Positions 55,016-62,839 of a stretch of 64,000 nt of DNA are shown here, in pieces; the first letter of the stretch is position 1; every line of letters begins with the position of its first letter. The position numbers and the translations under genes were made by a program. This DNA is from an uncultured Paracoccaceae bacterium. GTDB lineage: Bacteria; Pseudomonadota; Alphaproteobacteria; Rhodobacterales; Rhodobacteraceae. The stretch lies in assembly GCA_947498645.1 (NCBI GenBank), contig CANMKS010000001.1:496001-560000 (forward strand), given 5' to 3'. Under the pieces are notes generated by a model. The model worked only from the letters and a program-made list of their open reading frames with translations. It did not search any database and had not been told where the DNA came from.

Positions 55016-55630
55016 ATGGATCGTCGCACTTTTCTGATCGGCCTGCCCTTGGCGCTTTCGGCCTGTTCAGCGGAAGAGGTCTGGGCCCCGGACGATGTCG
55101 TTTCGCGGGCGATCCACCGTGAACCCGGCCCAAAGCATTTGACGCTCTATACGGTCAAGAATGTACAGTCGGACAATGGGGCGCACACAGGCTTGCTGAT
55201 CAATGCCAGCCAGCGGGTCATGTTCGATCCGGCCGGGTCGTTTCGCCAGACACAAATGCCCGAACGTAATGACGTCCTTTTCGGCGTCACACCGCGATTG
55301 GAAGAATTTTACGCCAGCTTTCATGCTCGCGTGACCTATTATGTGACTGCTCAGAAGGTGCAGGTCGCACCAGAGGTGGCCGAACGCGCACTCAATCTGG
55401 CTTTGCAGGCCGGGCCAGTTCCGCAGGCCATGTGCGCCCGCTCAACCTCGCGCATTCTGCGCCAGTTGCCAGGGTTCGAAAGCATCCGCCAAACCTGGAG
55501 CCCGAACAGCATCGAGGAAGACATGGCGCGGATCCCAGGCGTCGAAACGCGCGAATACCGCGAGAATGACGCTGCCGACAAATCGGTCGCCGCAGCGCAG
55601 ATTGATGCAACGCTCAGAGCAGAGCAGTAA
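55016..55630 (+). CDS. Lipoprotein, possible permuted NlpC/P60-like fold
   Basis: This 204-residue protein begins MDRRTFLIGLPLALSACS, a twin-arginine-like lipoprotein signal with lipobox LSAC. In the mature part GAHTGLLINASQRVMFDPAGSF places a His before a beta strand, and the later QAMCARSTSRILRQLPG places a Cys at a helix start. This His-then-Cys order fits circularly permuted NlpC/P60 (YiiX-like) cysteine hydrolases, but I cannot confirm the family. It overlaps azlD by 17 bases, convergently. Function is unknown. Confidence 0.68.
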   Translation: MDRRTFLIGLPLALSACSAEEVWAPDDVVSRAIHREPGPKHLTLYTVKNVQSDNGAHTGLLINASQRVMFDPAGSFRQTQMPERNDVLFGVTPRLEEFYASFHARVTYYVTAQKVQVAPEVAERALNLALQAGPVPQAMCARSTSRILRQLPGFESIRQTWSPNSIEEDMARIPGVETREYRENDAADKSVAAAQIDATLRAEQ

Positions 55631-55949
55631 GACCCGCCAGACTATAAAACGTCACAATGCCGCCCGTAATCGCCCACAGCACGTTGCGCGTAAGTGCCCC
55701 AATCAGAACAGTCGCACCAGCTGCCAGCAGACGTACCGGATCGGTCTGCCCACCCGCTGCCCCCGGCCAAAGCACCAAGGGGGCTACCATGCCGGGCAGG
55801 ACAGCGACCGGCGTGTAGCGCAGCAAACGCAACACAAAGGCTGGCATGGGACGATCGCCGATCAATCCCAGAAATGAAAACCGGATCACGAAGGTTCCGA
55901 TCCCCATGATCACAATGATCGTCCAGATTTCAGCGTCTGAATAAGTCAT
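55614..55949 (-). CDS. azlD: AzlD-family branched-chain amino acid exporter subunit
   Basis: This 111-residue membrane protein has the AzlD layout of four helices with FVIRFSFLGLIGDRPMPAFVLRLLRYTPVAVLPGM near the N-terminus. With AzlC it forms a two-subunit exporter of branched-chain amino acids or analogues. Its ATG overlaps the azlC stop by four bases (ATGA). It converges on the lipoprotein gene with a 17-base overlap. Confidence 0.88.
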   Translation of the reverse strand: MTYSDAEIWTIIVIMGIGTFVIRFSFLGLIGDRPMPAFVLRLLRYTPVAVLPGMVAPLVLWPGAAGGQTDPVRLLAAGATVLIGALTRNVLWAITGGIVTFYSLAGLTALL

Positions 55950-56668
55950 GTGCGACGCCTTTCCATCCAGACCTCAACCAGCGCACCTGTGAGCATCGCA
56001 GCCCCCGCCGCAATCAACAGCCCCGTGCCCGCAGGCAGGCCGTTCAATACAAGGGCGACGCCCACGGACATGGCCGCAGCGGCGACATGGGCCAGCGATT
56101 TCAGCATCGGGGCCACCATTGCCAAGAACATGATTGGCATAATGAAATCGAGCGCCCAAGCCTCTGGGATCGCCTGCCCGGCCAGGATACCAACCAAGGT
56201 CATACCAAACCAAAATGGCGTGATCGGCGTAGCCACGCCAAAGAAATAGGCCACACGGTCTGACACAGTCATCTCGGGGCGCGCCTCATAACGGGCGACC
56301 GAGGTGATATATGTCTGGTCGAAATTCAGGTAGGCAATGCAGGCACGTTTCCACAACGGGGCGGAACCCAGATAAGGCACCAGTGATGCAGAATACATCG
56401 CCATGCGCAGGTTTACCGCCAACGCCGCCAGCAAGACAAAAGCAATGCTCGCATTTTCAACCATCAGCTGAACTGCCGCGAACTGTGCTGCGCCCGCGAT
56501 CACCAGAATGGTAAACCCCATGGTCTGCGCCAATGTCAGACCCGCATCCGTCGCAATGACGCCGAACAGGGTCGCAAAGGGCACCGCCATCAGGATAAAC
56601 GGTGCACCATCACGCACACCGGCCCAATAGGGCGATTTTGCTGGCGTTTTCATAGTGGAAGTCGTCAT
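55946..56668 (-). CDS. azlC: AzlC-family branched-chain amino acid exporter
   Basis: This 240-residue membrane protein has the AzlC signature: AKSPYWAGVRDGAPFILMAVPFATLFGVIA at the N-terminus and LVPYLGSAPLWKRACIAYLNFDQTYITS in the middle, with eight hydrophobic helices. It pairs with AzlD, four bases overlapped. The substrate is assigned from the family (azaleucine resistance in Bacillus). The ATG at 56668 is used; an in-frame ATG five codons later is also possible. Confidence 0.88.
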   Translation of the reverse strand: MTTSTMKTPAKSPYWAGVRDGAPFILMAVPFATLFGVIATDAGLTLAQTMGFTILVIAGAAQFAAVQLMVENASIAFVLLAALAVNLRMAMYSASLVPYLGSAPLWKRACIAYLNFDQTYITSVARYEARPEMTVSDRVAYFFGVATPITPFWFGMTLVGILAGQAIPEAWALDFIMPIMFLAMVAPMLKSLAHVAAAAMSVGVALVLNGLPAGTGLLIAAGAAMLTGALVEVWMERRRT

Positions 56669-56728
56669 GGCTTTGCCCTAGTTTGAGCGCGTTGCGACAG
56701 GCTTAACCGGGCGAACAGGAAATGACAA

Positions 56729-57610
56729 TTGGCGCGCATTGACGACACGTCCGGCTATCTTATCGCGCCTGATCCTCTGGCCGGGCGGCTGACCCGTGCG
56801 GTGCGTGGGACAGATCAGACAGGGACTGCGGTAGACCTGAATGTCGTCGAGGAACGGCCCCTGACGATCTATCTGAATGCACAGGAAATCGTTACTGCGA
56901 TGACAATCGGGGACTATCCCCAATATCTCGCACTCGGGTTTCTGCGCAATCAGGGGATGTTGCATGAGGGTGATGAAATCACCGGTGTCGACTACGACGA
57001 AGAGCTAGAGACAGTGGTTGTGCGCACGGCCAGCCAAACCACCTACGAAGACAAGCTGCGCAAGAAAACCCGCACCAGCGGCTGCGCGGTTGGTACAGTC
57101 TTTGGCGATATGATGGAGGGGCTGGAAGGCGTCACCTTGCCCGCCACACCCGTGCGCACATCGGACCTTTACGCCTTGGCCGCCACAATCAACCGCACGC
57201 CTTCGCTTTATCTTGAGGCAGGCGCGATTCACGGCACGGTGCTGTGCCAGGGCGACCGACCACTGGTCTATATGGAAGATGTAGGACGCCATAATGCGGT
57301 GGATAAAATCGCAGGCTGGATGCTGTCCGAGGGTGTCGCGGCGGCGGATAAGACGCTTTATACCACCGGGCGGCTGACCTCCGAGATGGTGATCAAGACG
57401 GCGCTGATGGGCATCCCCGTCCTCGCCTCCCGCTCCGGCTTCACCGCTTGGGGGGTTGAGATTGCACAGCAGGTTGGCCTGACCTTGATTGGACGGATGA
57501 AAGGGCAGCGGTTTGTTTGTCTGGCAGGAGAAGAGCGATTGATCCGCGATGTCGACCCGGCACAGGTTGCAGATGAGCCGCCCAAATCCGGGCGCAAGGG
57601 CAGCGCATGA
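56729..57610 (+). CDS. fdhD: Formate dehydrogenase accessory protein FdhD
   Basis: This 293-residue protein passes sulfur from a desulfurase to the molybdenum cofactor of formate dehydrogenase. ERPLTIYLNAQEIVTAM, FLRNQGMLHEGDEI, DVGRHNAVDKIAGW and TGRLTSEMVIKTALMGIPVLASRSG are the family motifs. The Cys loop reads TSGCAVGTVFGD, with one Cys where E. coli has a CxxC. It starts with TTG at 56729. MobA, MobB and MoeA genes follow in order, so this is a molybdenum enzyme cluster. Confidence 0.92.
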   Translation: MARIDDTSGYLIAPDPLAGRLTRAVRGTDQTGTAVDLNVVEERPLTIYLNAQEIVTAMTIGDYPQYLALGFLRNQGMLHEGDEITGVDYDEELETVVVRTASQTTYEDKLRKKTRTSGCAVGTVFGDMMEGLEGVTLPATPVRTSDLYALAATINRTPSLYLEAGAIHGTVLCQGDRPLVYMEDVGRHNAVDKIAGWMLSEGVAAADKTLYTTGRLTSEMVIKTALMGIPVLASRSGFTAWGVEIAQQVGLTLIGRMKGQRFVCLAGEERLIRDVDPAQVADEPPKSGRKGSA

Positions 57611-57680
57611 CCTATCTATCATTCTGCCCCCAAAGTGCCCCCCGGGGGCATCCACGCCAACCACAGACGCAGGTGTCACA

Positions 57681-58268
57681 TTGAAACAGCCCCTCGGTGT
57701 CATTCTGGCCGGTGGTCAAGCCACGCGCATGGGCGGTGGCGACAAGGGCCTGCTGGCCTTGGGTGGCAGCACCGTATTGGGCCACGTGATTGATCGGCTG
57801 GAACCGCAAGTGACCGGCGTGGCACTGAACGCCAACGGTGACCCTGCAAGGTTCGCAAACCTTGGCCTGCCTGTGATCAGCGACACGATTGACGGGTTTG
57901 CAGGGCCACTCTGTGGTGTCCTCGCGGGTCTGGATTGGGCCGCGACGCAAGGCGCCACCTATATCGTCACCGCTGCCGCCGACACACCGTTTTTCCCCTG
58001 CGACCTGGCACCGCAACTGATGCTTGCCGCAGAAAATGCCGGAACTGATATCGCATTGGCCCGCACCCCCGACGGACGGCACCCTACCTTTGGCCTCTGG
58101 CCGGTGGCCCTGCGCGATGATCTGCGGGCAGCACTCAACGACGGGCTGCGCAAGGTCGTGCTCTGGACCGACAAACACAGTGCGGCAGAGGCACAATTCC
58201 CTGATGACGCCGCATTCTTCAACGTCAACACGCCTGATGATCTGGCAAAGGCGCAGGCGATGTTATGA
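57681..58268 (+). CDS. mobA: Molybdenum cofactor guanylyltransferase MobA
   Basis: This 195-residue enzyme adds GMP to molybdopterin. The nucleotide-binding LAGGQATRMGGGDKGLLALGG is diagnostic, with DTIDGFAGPLCGVLAGLDWA and AAADTPFFPCDL following. The start is a TTG at 57681 with CAGGTG upstream; no ATG gives this N-terminus. The frame extends to 57549 across the fdhD 3' end. The stop overlaps the mobB ATG (ATGA), coupling the two. Confidence 0.92.
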   Translation: MKQPLGVILAGGQATRMGGGDKGLLALGGSTVLGHVIDRLEPQVTGVALNANGDPARFANLGLPVISDTIDGFAGPLCGVLAGLDWAATQGATYIVTAAADTPFFPCDLAPQLMLAAENAGTDIALARTPDGRHPTFGLWPVALRDDLRAALNDGLRKVVLWTDKHSAAEAQFPDDAAFFNVNTPDDLAKAQAML

Positions 58269-58756
58269 AAATTTACGGCATTGTTGGTTACAAGAACGCA
58301 GGCAAGACCGGGTTGATGGAACGGCTGGTGACAGAGATCACAGGGCGCGGGTTCACTGTCTCAACCCTCAAACATGCGCACCACAGTTTTGACGTGGATC
58401 ACCCCGGCAAGGACAGCTATCGCCACCGCGCGGCGGGGGCGCATCAGGTGCTGTTGTCATCGCGTGCGCGTTGGGCACTGATGACCGAGATGCGCGGCAC
58501 GGATGAACCGCCGCTGGCCGCGCTTCTGCAACGGCTTCATCCTGTCGATCTGGTGTTGGTGGAAGGGTACAAGCGCGATGCCCACCCCAAGGTCGAGGCA
58601 TTCAGAGAAGAACCCGGTAACCCGCTGATCGCCAACGGCGATACAACCATCAGGGCCGTTGCAAGCGACACAGCCCTGACGCTTGACCGCCCTGTCTTTG
58701 ACCTCAACGACACCACAGCCATCGCCGATTTCATTCTGGCCGAGGTGGGCCTGTGA
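58265..58756 (+). CDS. mobB: Molybdopterin-guanine dinucleotide protein MobB
   Basis: This 163-residue GTP-binding protein assists MobA. GYKNAGKTGLMERL is the P-loop near residues 7-20, HAHHSFDVDHPGKDSYRHRAAGA is characteristic, and DLVLVEGYKRDAHPKVEAFR is the Walker-B/family region. Its ATG overlaps mobA and its stop overlaps the moeA-fusion ATG, each by four bases (ATGA). The whole set should be made as one transcript. Confidence 0.93.
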   Translation: MKIYGIVGYKNAGKTGLMERLVTEITGRGFTVSTLKHAHHSFDVDHPGKDSYRHRAAGAHQVLLSSRARWALMTEMRGTDEPPLAALLQRLHPVDLVLVEGYKRDAHPKVEAFREEPGNPLIANGDTTIRAVASDTALTLDRPVFDLNDTTAIADFILAEVGL

Positions 58757-60843
58757 AGTTCGACACGATCCTGATGGTGGATTGGTCCGGTGGCAACGAC
58801 CGAGGCGCAAAACCTGTCAAAGACGCGATCTGGGTGTGCCTCGCAACTGGCGGCATTGCCGAGGCACCCGTCTATCTGCGCAACAGACAGGTTGCCGAAG
58901 ACTGGATCATTCAAACCCTGTCAAGGCTGCAAGCCGAAGGGCATCGCGTTCTTGTCGGTTTCGATCTTTGTTTTGCCTATCCGACAGGATTTGCCACGCA
59001 ACTGATCGGGTCCGAAGACACGCTGGCGCTTTGGGATTGGTTTGCCGCCCGTGTCACTGACAGCCCGCAAAGCAACAATCGCTTTGATCTGGCCGGGGAA
59101 ATCAACGCGCAGTTTCCGGGGGTTGGCCCGTTCTGGTTCAACGGGCTCAAACGGGACATCACCCACCTGCCGCGCAAAGGCACTCATCGCAAGGGCCATG
59201 GCCTGCCTGAAAAACGCGCCGCCGATATCGCCATTCCCGGCAGCTTTTCGCCCTGGCAGCTAGCAGGAGCGGGAGCCGTCGGCGGGCAAGTCATTATGGG
59301 CCTGCCAATGCTCGCACGCCTGCGGCAACGGTTTGCCGGGTTCGTGAAGGTCTGGCCCTTTGAGGCACCCGATGCGCAAATTGTTCTGGCAGAGACCTAT
59401 TTCTCTACCCTGTCCGACCTCGTCACCGCCGACACCCACCCGATCCGCGACGCCTCGCAAGTGTCGCTCTACGCCCGCGCATTTTCGAATATGCCCCCGG
59501 ATGTGCTGGCAGACCTGATGGATGTAGCGCCCACGCCCGAAGGCTGGGTGCTGGGTGCGGGCAAGGCTGACGCGCTGCGCGCCGCACTGGCCCCTGCCCC
59601 GCCACCTTTGCGCAACGACTGTTTTGCCATGCCACAAGGCGCGCATTGGACGCCGGTGGATGAGGCCTTGGCGCACCTGAAATCGCATCTGCTTTGCGTC
59701 ACGGGCACACAAGACTGCGCCATCGGCGATGCTGCAGGGCGGTTTCTGGCACAGGATGCCGCAGCTCAGCGCGCACATCCGCCTGCCCCCAATTCTGCGG
59801 TAGATGGCTATGGGTTTGCTGGCCCCGCAGCTGAGGGTCTGAACCATTTTCCCTTGGTTTTAGGCCGATCCGCAGCGGGCGCACCATTTGGCGGAACGGT
59901 GCCAAAGGGCCATGCAATCCGCATCCTGACCGGTGCCAATTTGCCCAACGGTATTGATACCGTCGTTCTGCAGGAAGACGTGCAGGCGGATGCCAAGGCG
60001 ATCAGCTTCTACGGCCCCCTCAAGACAGGCGCAAACGCGCGTGACGCGGGCGAAGATATGCAAGAGGGACAGGTTGTCCTGACCTCAGGGCGCAAGATTA
60101 CACCCGCAGATGTCGGCATGTTGGCCGCCGCAGGGATTGGTGCCGTCGCGGTGCGCAACAGGTTGCGGGTTGGGATTCTCTCAACAGGTGATGAACTGCG
60201 CGATCCGGGTGACATCGCCAGTGATGGCGAAATCTATGACGCGAACCGACCGATGCTTGCGGCGCTCTTTGATCAGTCAGGGTACGAAATCATTGATCTG
60301 GGGCGCGCACCTGACAACCGCGCCGTGCTGCGCGAAATGCTGGACCATGGGGCCGCGCGCTGCGATGTGATCATCACCTCCGGCGGGGCCTCTGCCGGGG
60401 ATGAGGATCACATGTCTGCGCTGCTGGAAAACACCGGCTCGTTGGCGCTTTGGCGGATCGCGATGAAACCGGGACGACCGCTGGCGATGGGGCTATGGCA
60501 GGGGACGCCGGTTTTTGGTCTGCCGGGGAATCCCGTGGCTGCCATGGTCTGCGCACTCGTCTTTGCAAACCCGGCACTGAGGGTCATGGCGGGTGGAGAT
60601 TGGTCCGCGCCCCAGCGCTATATGCTGCCAGCTGGGTTCACGAAATCCAAGAAAGACGGCAGGCGCGAATATCTGCGCGCGCGGATTACGGATGGCAAGG
60701 TGGAAATCTTCCCCTCCGAAGGGTCCGGCCGGGTATCGGGCCTTAGCTGGGCGACAGGTCTGGTCGAGCTCGGTGATGCTGCGCAGACAATCCACGAAGG
60801 GGATCTAGTTCCTTACCTGCCTTTCAAGAGCTTTGATGCATGA
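58753..60843 (+). CDS. Fusion: RNase H-like (DUF429-like) domain + MoeA
   Basis: This is a 696-residue two-part protein. Residues of about 1-290 open with ILMVDWSGGNDRGAKPVKDAIWVC and LVGFDLCFAYPTGF, resembling the acidic strands of an RNase H-like/DUF429 fold; the match is visual only. Residues of about 305-696 are MoeA: NSAVDGYGFAGPA, ILTGANLPNGIDTVVLQED, LSTGDEL, SGGASAGDEDHMSAL, MKPGRPLAMG and PGNPVAAMVCAL. MoeA inserts molybdate into adenylylated molybdopterin. The role of the N-terminal domain is unknown. It is coupled by ATGA to mobB and to the next GNAT gene. Confidence 0.88.
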   Translation: MKFDTILMVDWSGGNDRGAKPVKDAIWVCLATGGIAEAPVYLRNRQVAEDWIIQTLSRLQAEGHRVLVGFDLCFAYPTGFATQLIGSEDTLALWDWFAARVTDSPQSNNRFDLAGEINAQFPGVGPFWFNGLKRDITHLPRKGTHRKGHGLPEKRAADIAIPGSFSPWQLAGAGAVGGQVIMGLPMLARLRQRFAGFVKVWPFEAPDAQIVLAETYFSTLSDLVTADTHPIRDASQVSLYARAFSNMPPDVLADLMDVAPTPEGWVLGAGKADALRAALAPAPPPLRNDCFAMPQGAHWTPVDEALAHLKSHLLCVTGTQDCAIGDAAGRFLAQDAAAQRAHPPAPNSAVDGYGFAGPAAEGLNHFPLVLGRSAAGAPFGGTVPKGHAIRILTGANLPNGIDTVVLQEDVQADAKAISFYGPLKTGANARDAGEDMQEGQVVLTSGRKITPADVGMLAAAGIGAVAVRNRLRVGILSTGDELRDPGDIASDGEIYDANRPMLAALFDQSGYEIIDLGRAPDNRAVLREMLDHGAARCDVIITSGGASAGDEDHMSALLENTGSLALWRIAMKPGRPLAMGLWQGTPVFGLPGNPVAAMVCALVFANPALRVMAGGDWSAPQRYMLPAGFTKSKKDGRREYLRARITDGKVEIFPSEGSGRVSGLSWATGLVELGDAAQTIHEGDLVPYLPFKSFDA

Positions 60844-61475
60844 AGATTACTGTCGGTATTCAGGACACGGACCTTGATGAGGTCGCAGCACTCTATTGGG
60901 AGGCGTTCGGCAAGAAGCTCGGCTTTGTGCTGGGCCCCAAGTATCAGGCGTTGCGGTTCATCCGGTCCGTATTGCGATCGGACCACGGGATTTGCGCGCA
61001 TGATGCGGAAGGGCGACTTTTGGGCATTGCGGGGTTCAAAACCATGCAGGGGGCACTGGTGGGCGGCACGTTCACCGATCTGCGCCGGGTTTACGGCTGG
61101 GTTGGGGCCAGCATCCGCATTCTGCTTTTGGCATCACTGGAACGGGACACCGAAAACGAACGGTTTCTGATGGATGGGCTCTTTGTAGCGCCCGAAGCAC
61201 AGGGCAAAGGTGTGGGCACCGCCCTTCTTGACGCGATTAGCGCAGAGGCAAAGCGGCGCGGATATGATTCGGTTCGGCTGGATGTCATTGACACCAATCC
61301 ACGTGCCAAGTCGCTGTATCTGCAAGAAGGGTTCAAAGAAGTGCAGACCCAATCCATCGGCTGGCTGCGCATCTTTTTTGGGTTCCGGTCGGCCACGACA
61401 ATGGTGCGCAGCGTCTACCCTGAGCCAATCAACGCACCGGCGGCAAAGACCAAGGCACCACCCAGAACGACCTGA
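60840..61475 (+). CDS. GNAT-family N-acetyltransferase
   Basis: This 211-residue single-domain acetyltransferase has LFVAPEAQGKGVGTALLDAISAEAKRRGYDSVRLDVI as the acetyl-CoA site (QGKGVG) and DTNPRAKSLYLQEGFKEV as the closing helix and strand. The ATG overlaps the moeA-fusion stop by four bases. Its last 61 bases overlap the 3' end of mbfA on the opposite strand. The substrate is unknown, and its link to molybdenum genes is by position only. Confidence 0.85.
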   Translation: MKITVGIQDTDLDEVAALYWEAFGKKLGFVLGPKYQALRFIRSVLRSDHGICAHDAEGRLLGIAGFKTMQGALVGGTFTDLRRVYGWVGASIRILLLASLERDTENERFLMDGLFVAPEAQGKGVGTALLDAISAEAKRRGYDSVRLDVIDTNPRAKSLYLQEGFKEVQTQSIGWLRIFFGFRSATTMVRSVYPEPINAPAAKTKAPPRTT

Positions 61476-62392
61476 AAGATCGCTTTGGCAAACGGCGTGT
61501 CCATATAGCGGTTCTGAATCCAGGCAATCGCCCAGAGCTCTACAAAGACGACGATCAGGGCGATGGTTGTCGCAGTCCAGAAATCCGTGATCAGATAGGG
61601 GAGCGCATGACCCAAACCGCCTATCGTGGTCATGATACCAGATGCAAAGCCGCGCTTGTAAGGAGAACCGCGTCCAGAAATCTGGCCATCATCCGATGCG
61701 GCCTCGGTAAAGCCCATCGAGATGCCCGCCCCAACTGAAGCGGCCAAACCGACAAGGAAGGTTGTCCAGGTGTCTTGCGTGGCAAATGCCACGGCAAAGA
61801 TCGGGGCAAGGGTTGAGACAGAACCATCCATCAGCCCCGCCAAGCCCGGCTGTACCCAGGTCAGGACAAACTGACGGTGGGCCGCACTTTCCTCTTCGGA
61901 TTTCTGATCACCGTCCAGGTGCTCTTCGGTCAGATCATTGGCTTTTTCTGTGTGGCCGGCCTCTGCCGCCGCAAGATCCCCCAGCAGCTTGCGCGTGGCC
62001 GCATCGCTGGTACGGGCGGCAGCCGCTAGATAGAACCGTTCGGCATCACGCTCCATCTGTGCAGCCTCGTCGCGGATCCGGTCCAACCCGAGATTTTCTA
62101 TCAACCACACCGGGCGGCGCGCATAGAAACCCGAGACATGTTCACGGCGGATCAATGGGATCACCTCACCAAAGCGATCACGATGCAGATCAATCAACCG
62201 GCGACGATGCCCGTCCTCCTCTACCGCCATCCCGTCGAACACGGCGGCGGATGCCGGGTATTCTTCGCGCAGCAATTCAGCGTAGCTGCGGTAGATCCGT
62301 GCATCATCTTCCTCGGATGAAATCGCAAGAGCGAGAATTTCCTGCTCTGACAGGTCTTTGAAACGGCGGCGATGGGCAAATCCGGGGATCAT
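61415..62392 (-). CDS. mbfA: Iron exporter MbfA (ferritin-like + VIT domain)
   Basis: This 325-residue protein has an N-terminal ferritin-like domain (residues about 12-150) with di-iron ligands in SSEEDDARIY, EEDGHRRR, MERDAERFY and EAGHTEKA, then a C-terminal Ccc1/VIT1 domain with about five helices and TWVQPGLAGLMDGSVSTLAPIF and SMGFTEAASD. In Bradyrhizobium and Agrobacterium MbfA exports iron under excess iron or peroxide stress and is repressed by Irr. An iron-control-like palindrome lies 13-26 bases before the ATG. Its 3' end overlaps a GNAT gene by 61 bases. Confidence 0.92.
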   Translation of the reverse strand: MIPGFAHRRRFKDLSEQEILALAISSEEDDARIYRSYAELLREEYPASAAVFDGMAVEEDGHRRRLIDLHRDRFGEVIPLIRREHVSGFYARRPVWLIENLGLDRIRDEAAQMERDAERFYLAAAARTSDAATRKLLGDLAAAEAGHTEKANDLTEEHLDGDQKSEEESAAHRQFVLTWVQPGLAGLMDGSVSTLAPIFAVAFATQDTWTTFLVGLAASVGAGISMGFTEAASDDGQISGRGSPYKRGFASGIMTTIGGLGHALPYLITDFWTATTIALIVVFVELWAIAWIQNRYMDTPFAKAIFQVVLGGALVFAAGALIGSG

Positions 62393-62405
62393 GGGAGCTC
62401 TTTCA

Positions 62406-62418
62406 TAGAATGATTCTA
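62406..62418. promoter_or_regulatory. Iron-control-element-like palindrome at mbfA
   Basis: Read on the minus strand, TAGAATCATTCTA has perfect 5-base arms around a three-base centre and resembles the Irr-bound iron control element (TTTAGAA-N-TTCTAAA type). It ends 13 bases upstream of the mbfA start codon, where a repressor would act. Confidence 0.6.
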
Positions 62419-62456
62419 AAAGTAATTCCTGTCCAGAAAGTCACAAGTGAAAAAAG

Positions 62457-62472
62457 TGAACTGATTAGTTCA
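62457..62472. promoter_or_regulatory. TetR-type operator, copy 1
   Basis: TGAACTGATTAGTTCA is a perfect 6-base inverted repeat around GATT. Its core GAACTGATTAGTT recurs at 62496-62508 and 62796-62808. It lies between divergent mbfA and the small secreted-protein gene. Confidence 0.55.
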
Positions 62473-62488
62473 TTTTTCTATTGCGAAT

Positions 62489-62508
62489 CTAAACTGAACT
62501 GTTTAGTT
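62489..62508. promoter_or_regulatory. TetR-type operator, copy 2
   Basis: CTAAAC (62489-62494) and GTTTAG (62501-62506) are inverted arms, and GAACTGTTTAGTT (62496-62508) matches copy 1 in 12 of 13 bases at 38 bases distance. It is 37 bases before the small gene's ATG. Confidence 0.55.
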
Positions 62509-62545
62509 ATGGCGCACGAACGAAATAGCACCGAAGGAAAACACG

Positions 62546-62734
62546 ATGACACGTTCTCTTCTTGCCATTGCCGCCGTCGCTTTTGTCAGCGCTGCAGCAC
62601 CCGCCTCCGCATTGTCGTTTACAGTCAGCTTTCCAACACTGACCTACCCTCCCGTCTCGTCCCCGGATGTGAGCCAGGGTTGTGCTGATCTGACGACACT
62701 CTCTGGCGAAACTTGCACAACCACGTCCAAGTAA
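62546..62734 (+). CDS. Small secreted protein, 62 residues
   Basis: This 62-residue protein has a strong signal peptide (MTRSLLAIAAVAFVSAAAPASA, cleavage after ASA) and a short mature peptide of about 40 residues with two Cys (QGCADLTTLSGETC) that could form a disulfide. GAAGGAA precedes the ATG. A strong hairpin follows the stop. No homologue is recognised. Two TetR-type boxes lie upstream and a third follows before the TetR gene, so it is probably under that regulator's control. Confidence 0.7.
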   Translation: MTRSLLAIAAVAFVSAAAPASALSFTVSFPTLTYPPVSSPDVSQGCADLTTLSGETCTTTSK

Positions 62735-62739
62735 CGCCC

Positions 62740-62776
62740 CGGCGATGGGGCCCTCATCCCCCTGGCCCCATCGCCG
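62740..62776 (+). terminator. Terminator-like hairpin after the secreted-protein gene
   Basis: CGGCGATGGGGCC (62740-62752) pairs perfectly with GGCCCCATCGCCG (62764-62776) over an 11-base loop, five bases after the stop. The 13-base stem is very stable; there is no U tract. Confidence 0.6.
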
Positions 62777-62794
62777 CAATACCCTTGCCGGAAG

Positions 62795-62811
62795 TGAACT
62801 GATCAGTTTAT
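62795..62811. promoter_or_regulatory. TetR-type operator, copy 3
   Basis: AACTGATCAGTT (62797-62808) is a perfect 12-base palindrome. With flanks it matches copy 1 in about 15 of 17 bases. It lies 30 bases before the TetR-family start, consistent with autorepression. Confidence 0.6.
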
Positions 62812-62839
62812 GATGGGCAGGCATTCAGGGAGGAACATG

